Under the pieces are notes generated by a model, which saw only the letters and a program-made list of their open reading frames with translations, ran no database searches and was not told the origin of the DNA. The position numbers were made by a program, and so were the translations under genes. Positions 5,417-5,712 of a DNA stretch of 5,712 bases are shown one piece after another (within the stretch, counting starts at the first letter, position 1; each line of letters starts with the position of its first letter). The stretch spans positions 1 through 5,712 of the forward strand of contig JAISZF010000035.1 in NCBI GenBank assembly GCA_031269415.1, written 5' to 3'. This stretch comes from Clostridiales bacterium (GTDB lineage Bacteria > Bacillota > Clostridia > Lachnospirales > WQUN01).

Positions 5417-5712
5417 ATGGGTGACTATTACGAAAACACACGGATGTTTACAAAGATGAATCAGCCGCAAGCGGAGCTCGCGGTTAAAAACGCCTCGAAA
5501 AAACGAGGTAAATCCTCAAAGGATAACAACATTAAAATGAGACGTCTGTCAAAGAAACAGGCGGTTCTTGAGCTACAGCCGTCCGAGTCGGTAGACGAAC
5601 TCATCCAAGCGCTGGAGAGCGACCCGTTAATTGAGTCTGCGCAAGAGGACTTTATAATAACGGACGTGTTCAGCTCGTCGGTCTCCCCTTCGGGGATATC
5701 CGCCGCATCCAT
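5417..5712 (+). CDS. 5' part of an unrecognised gene, runs off the window
   Basis: An open frame of 98 codons continues past the window end. Residues 24-47 are very basic (KNASKKRGK and RRLSKKQ). Residues 52-78 are acidic and probably helical (VDELIQALESDPLIES), followed by a Ser-rich stretch. There is no signal peptide or membrane segment in the visible part. I do not recognise a family; a nucleic-acid- or partner-binding N-terminus is only a guess. The start is uncertain: ATG 5417 has no SD, nor do the in-frame ATGs at 5444, 5456 and 5537. The opposite strand is also open over 5461-5712, but its product is Ser/Cys/Phe-rich and looks like a shadow. The plus frame, with ordinary Lys/Glu use, is preferred. 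Confidence 0.55.
   Translation, partial: MGDYYENTRMFTKMNQPQAELAVKNASKKRGKSSKDNNIKMRRLSKKQAVLELQPSESVDELIQALESDPLIESAQEDFIITDVFSSSVSPSGISAAS

Noticed and set aside
5685..5695. CCCC-TTC-GGGG mini hairpin near the window end
   Set aside because: It has a four-base stem inside an open reading frame with no T-run, so chance is sufficient.
5461..5712. 83-codon minus-strand frame at the right end
   Set aside because: The product is Ser/Cys/Phe-rich with low Lys and no recognisable pattern. The opposing plus frame is open over a longer span with more normal composition.
1..5712. CRISPR arrays, tRNA or rRNA genes, insertion sequences, integrase or attachment sites
   Set aside because: No spaced repeats of CRISPR form, no cloverleaf with a T-loop GTTC core, no transposase frame and no flanking terminal repeats were seen.

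Overview
The window reads as chromosomal DNA from a low- to mid-GC Gram-positive bacterium of the Clostridia type. The evidence is the ftsE-ftsX-M23 hydrolase gene order, purine-rich Shine-Dalgarno (SD) sites, SigA-type promoters, a phage-like Zn amidase of a kind common in clostridia, and a typical intrinsic terminator. This placement is inferred from gene content and signal style, not from a search.

Layout. Minus strand, right to left: ftsE (2806-2120), ftsX (2130-1231) and a coiled-coil M23 endopeptidase (1219-32) form a tight operon that drives peptidoglycan cleavage at the division or elongation site. Its promoter (TTGATT-17-TAAAAT) lies in a divergent intergenic region. Three in-phase TGTWAH half-sites with 5-bp gaps sit immediately downstream of the -10 box. 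That pattern matches the published WalR (YycF) box of Gram-positive bacteria, the regulator that controls cell-wall hydrolases.

Plus strand: a separate promoter (TTGAAT-17-TAATAT with a TG extension) gives a leader of about 100 nt before a 397-aa multi-pass membrane protein of the mechanosensitive-channel 'conserved TM helix' group. The leader begins with a long bulged hairpin. Its 3' end carries CTCCTTT, which can pair either with the 5' end of the leader or with the AAAGGAG ribosome binding site. This looks like a translational switch that I cannot assign to a known riboswitch class. The gene ends at a strong intrinsic terminator. It is followed by a cytoplasmic-looking T7-lysozyme-type N-acetylmuramoyl-L-alanine amidase (4510-5049) and then a 52-codon single-span membrane peptide.

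The right end (about 5240-5712) is less clear. It holds a short second open frame that may be a coupled gene or the frameshifted tail of the membrane peptide, a run of A6 tracts at helical spacing (predicted bent DNA), and the start of an unrecognised reading frame that runs off the window.

Taken together the window is envelope-themed: FtsEX-activated wall hydrolysis, a tension-responsive channel candidate and a second wall amidase. The two most interesting signals are non-coding and both lie in the 2807-3159 divergent intergenic region: the WalR-like triple box and the SD-sequestering leader.
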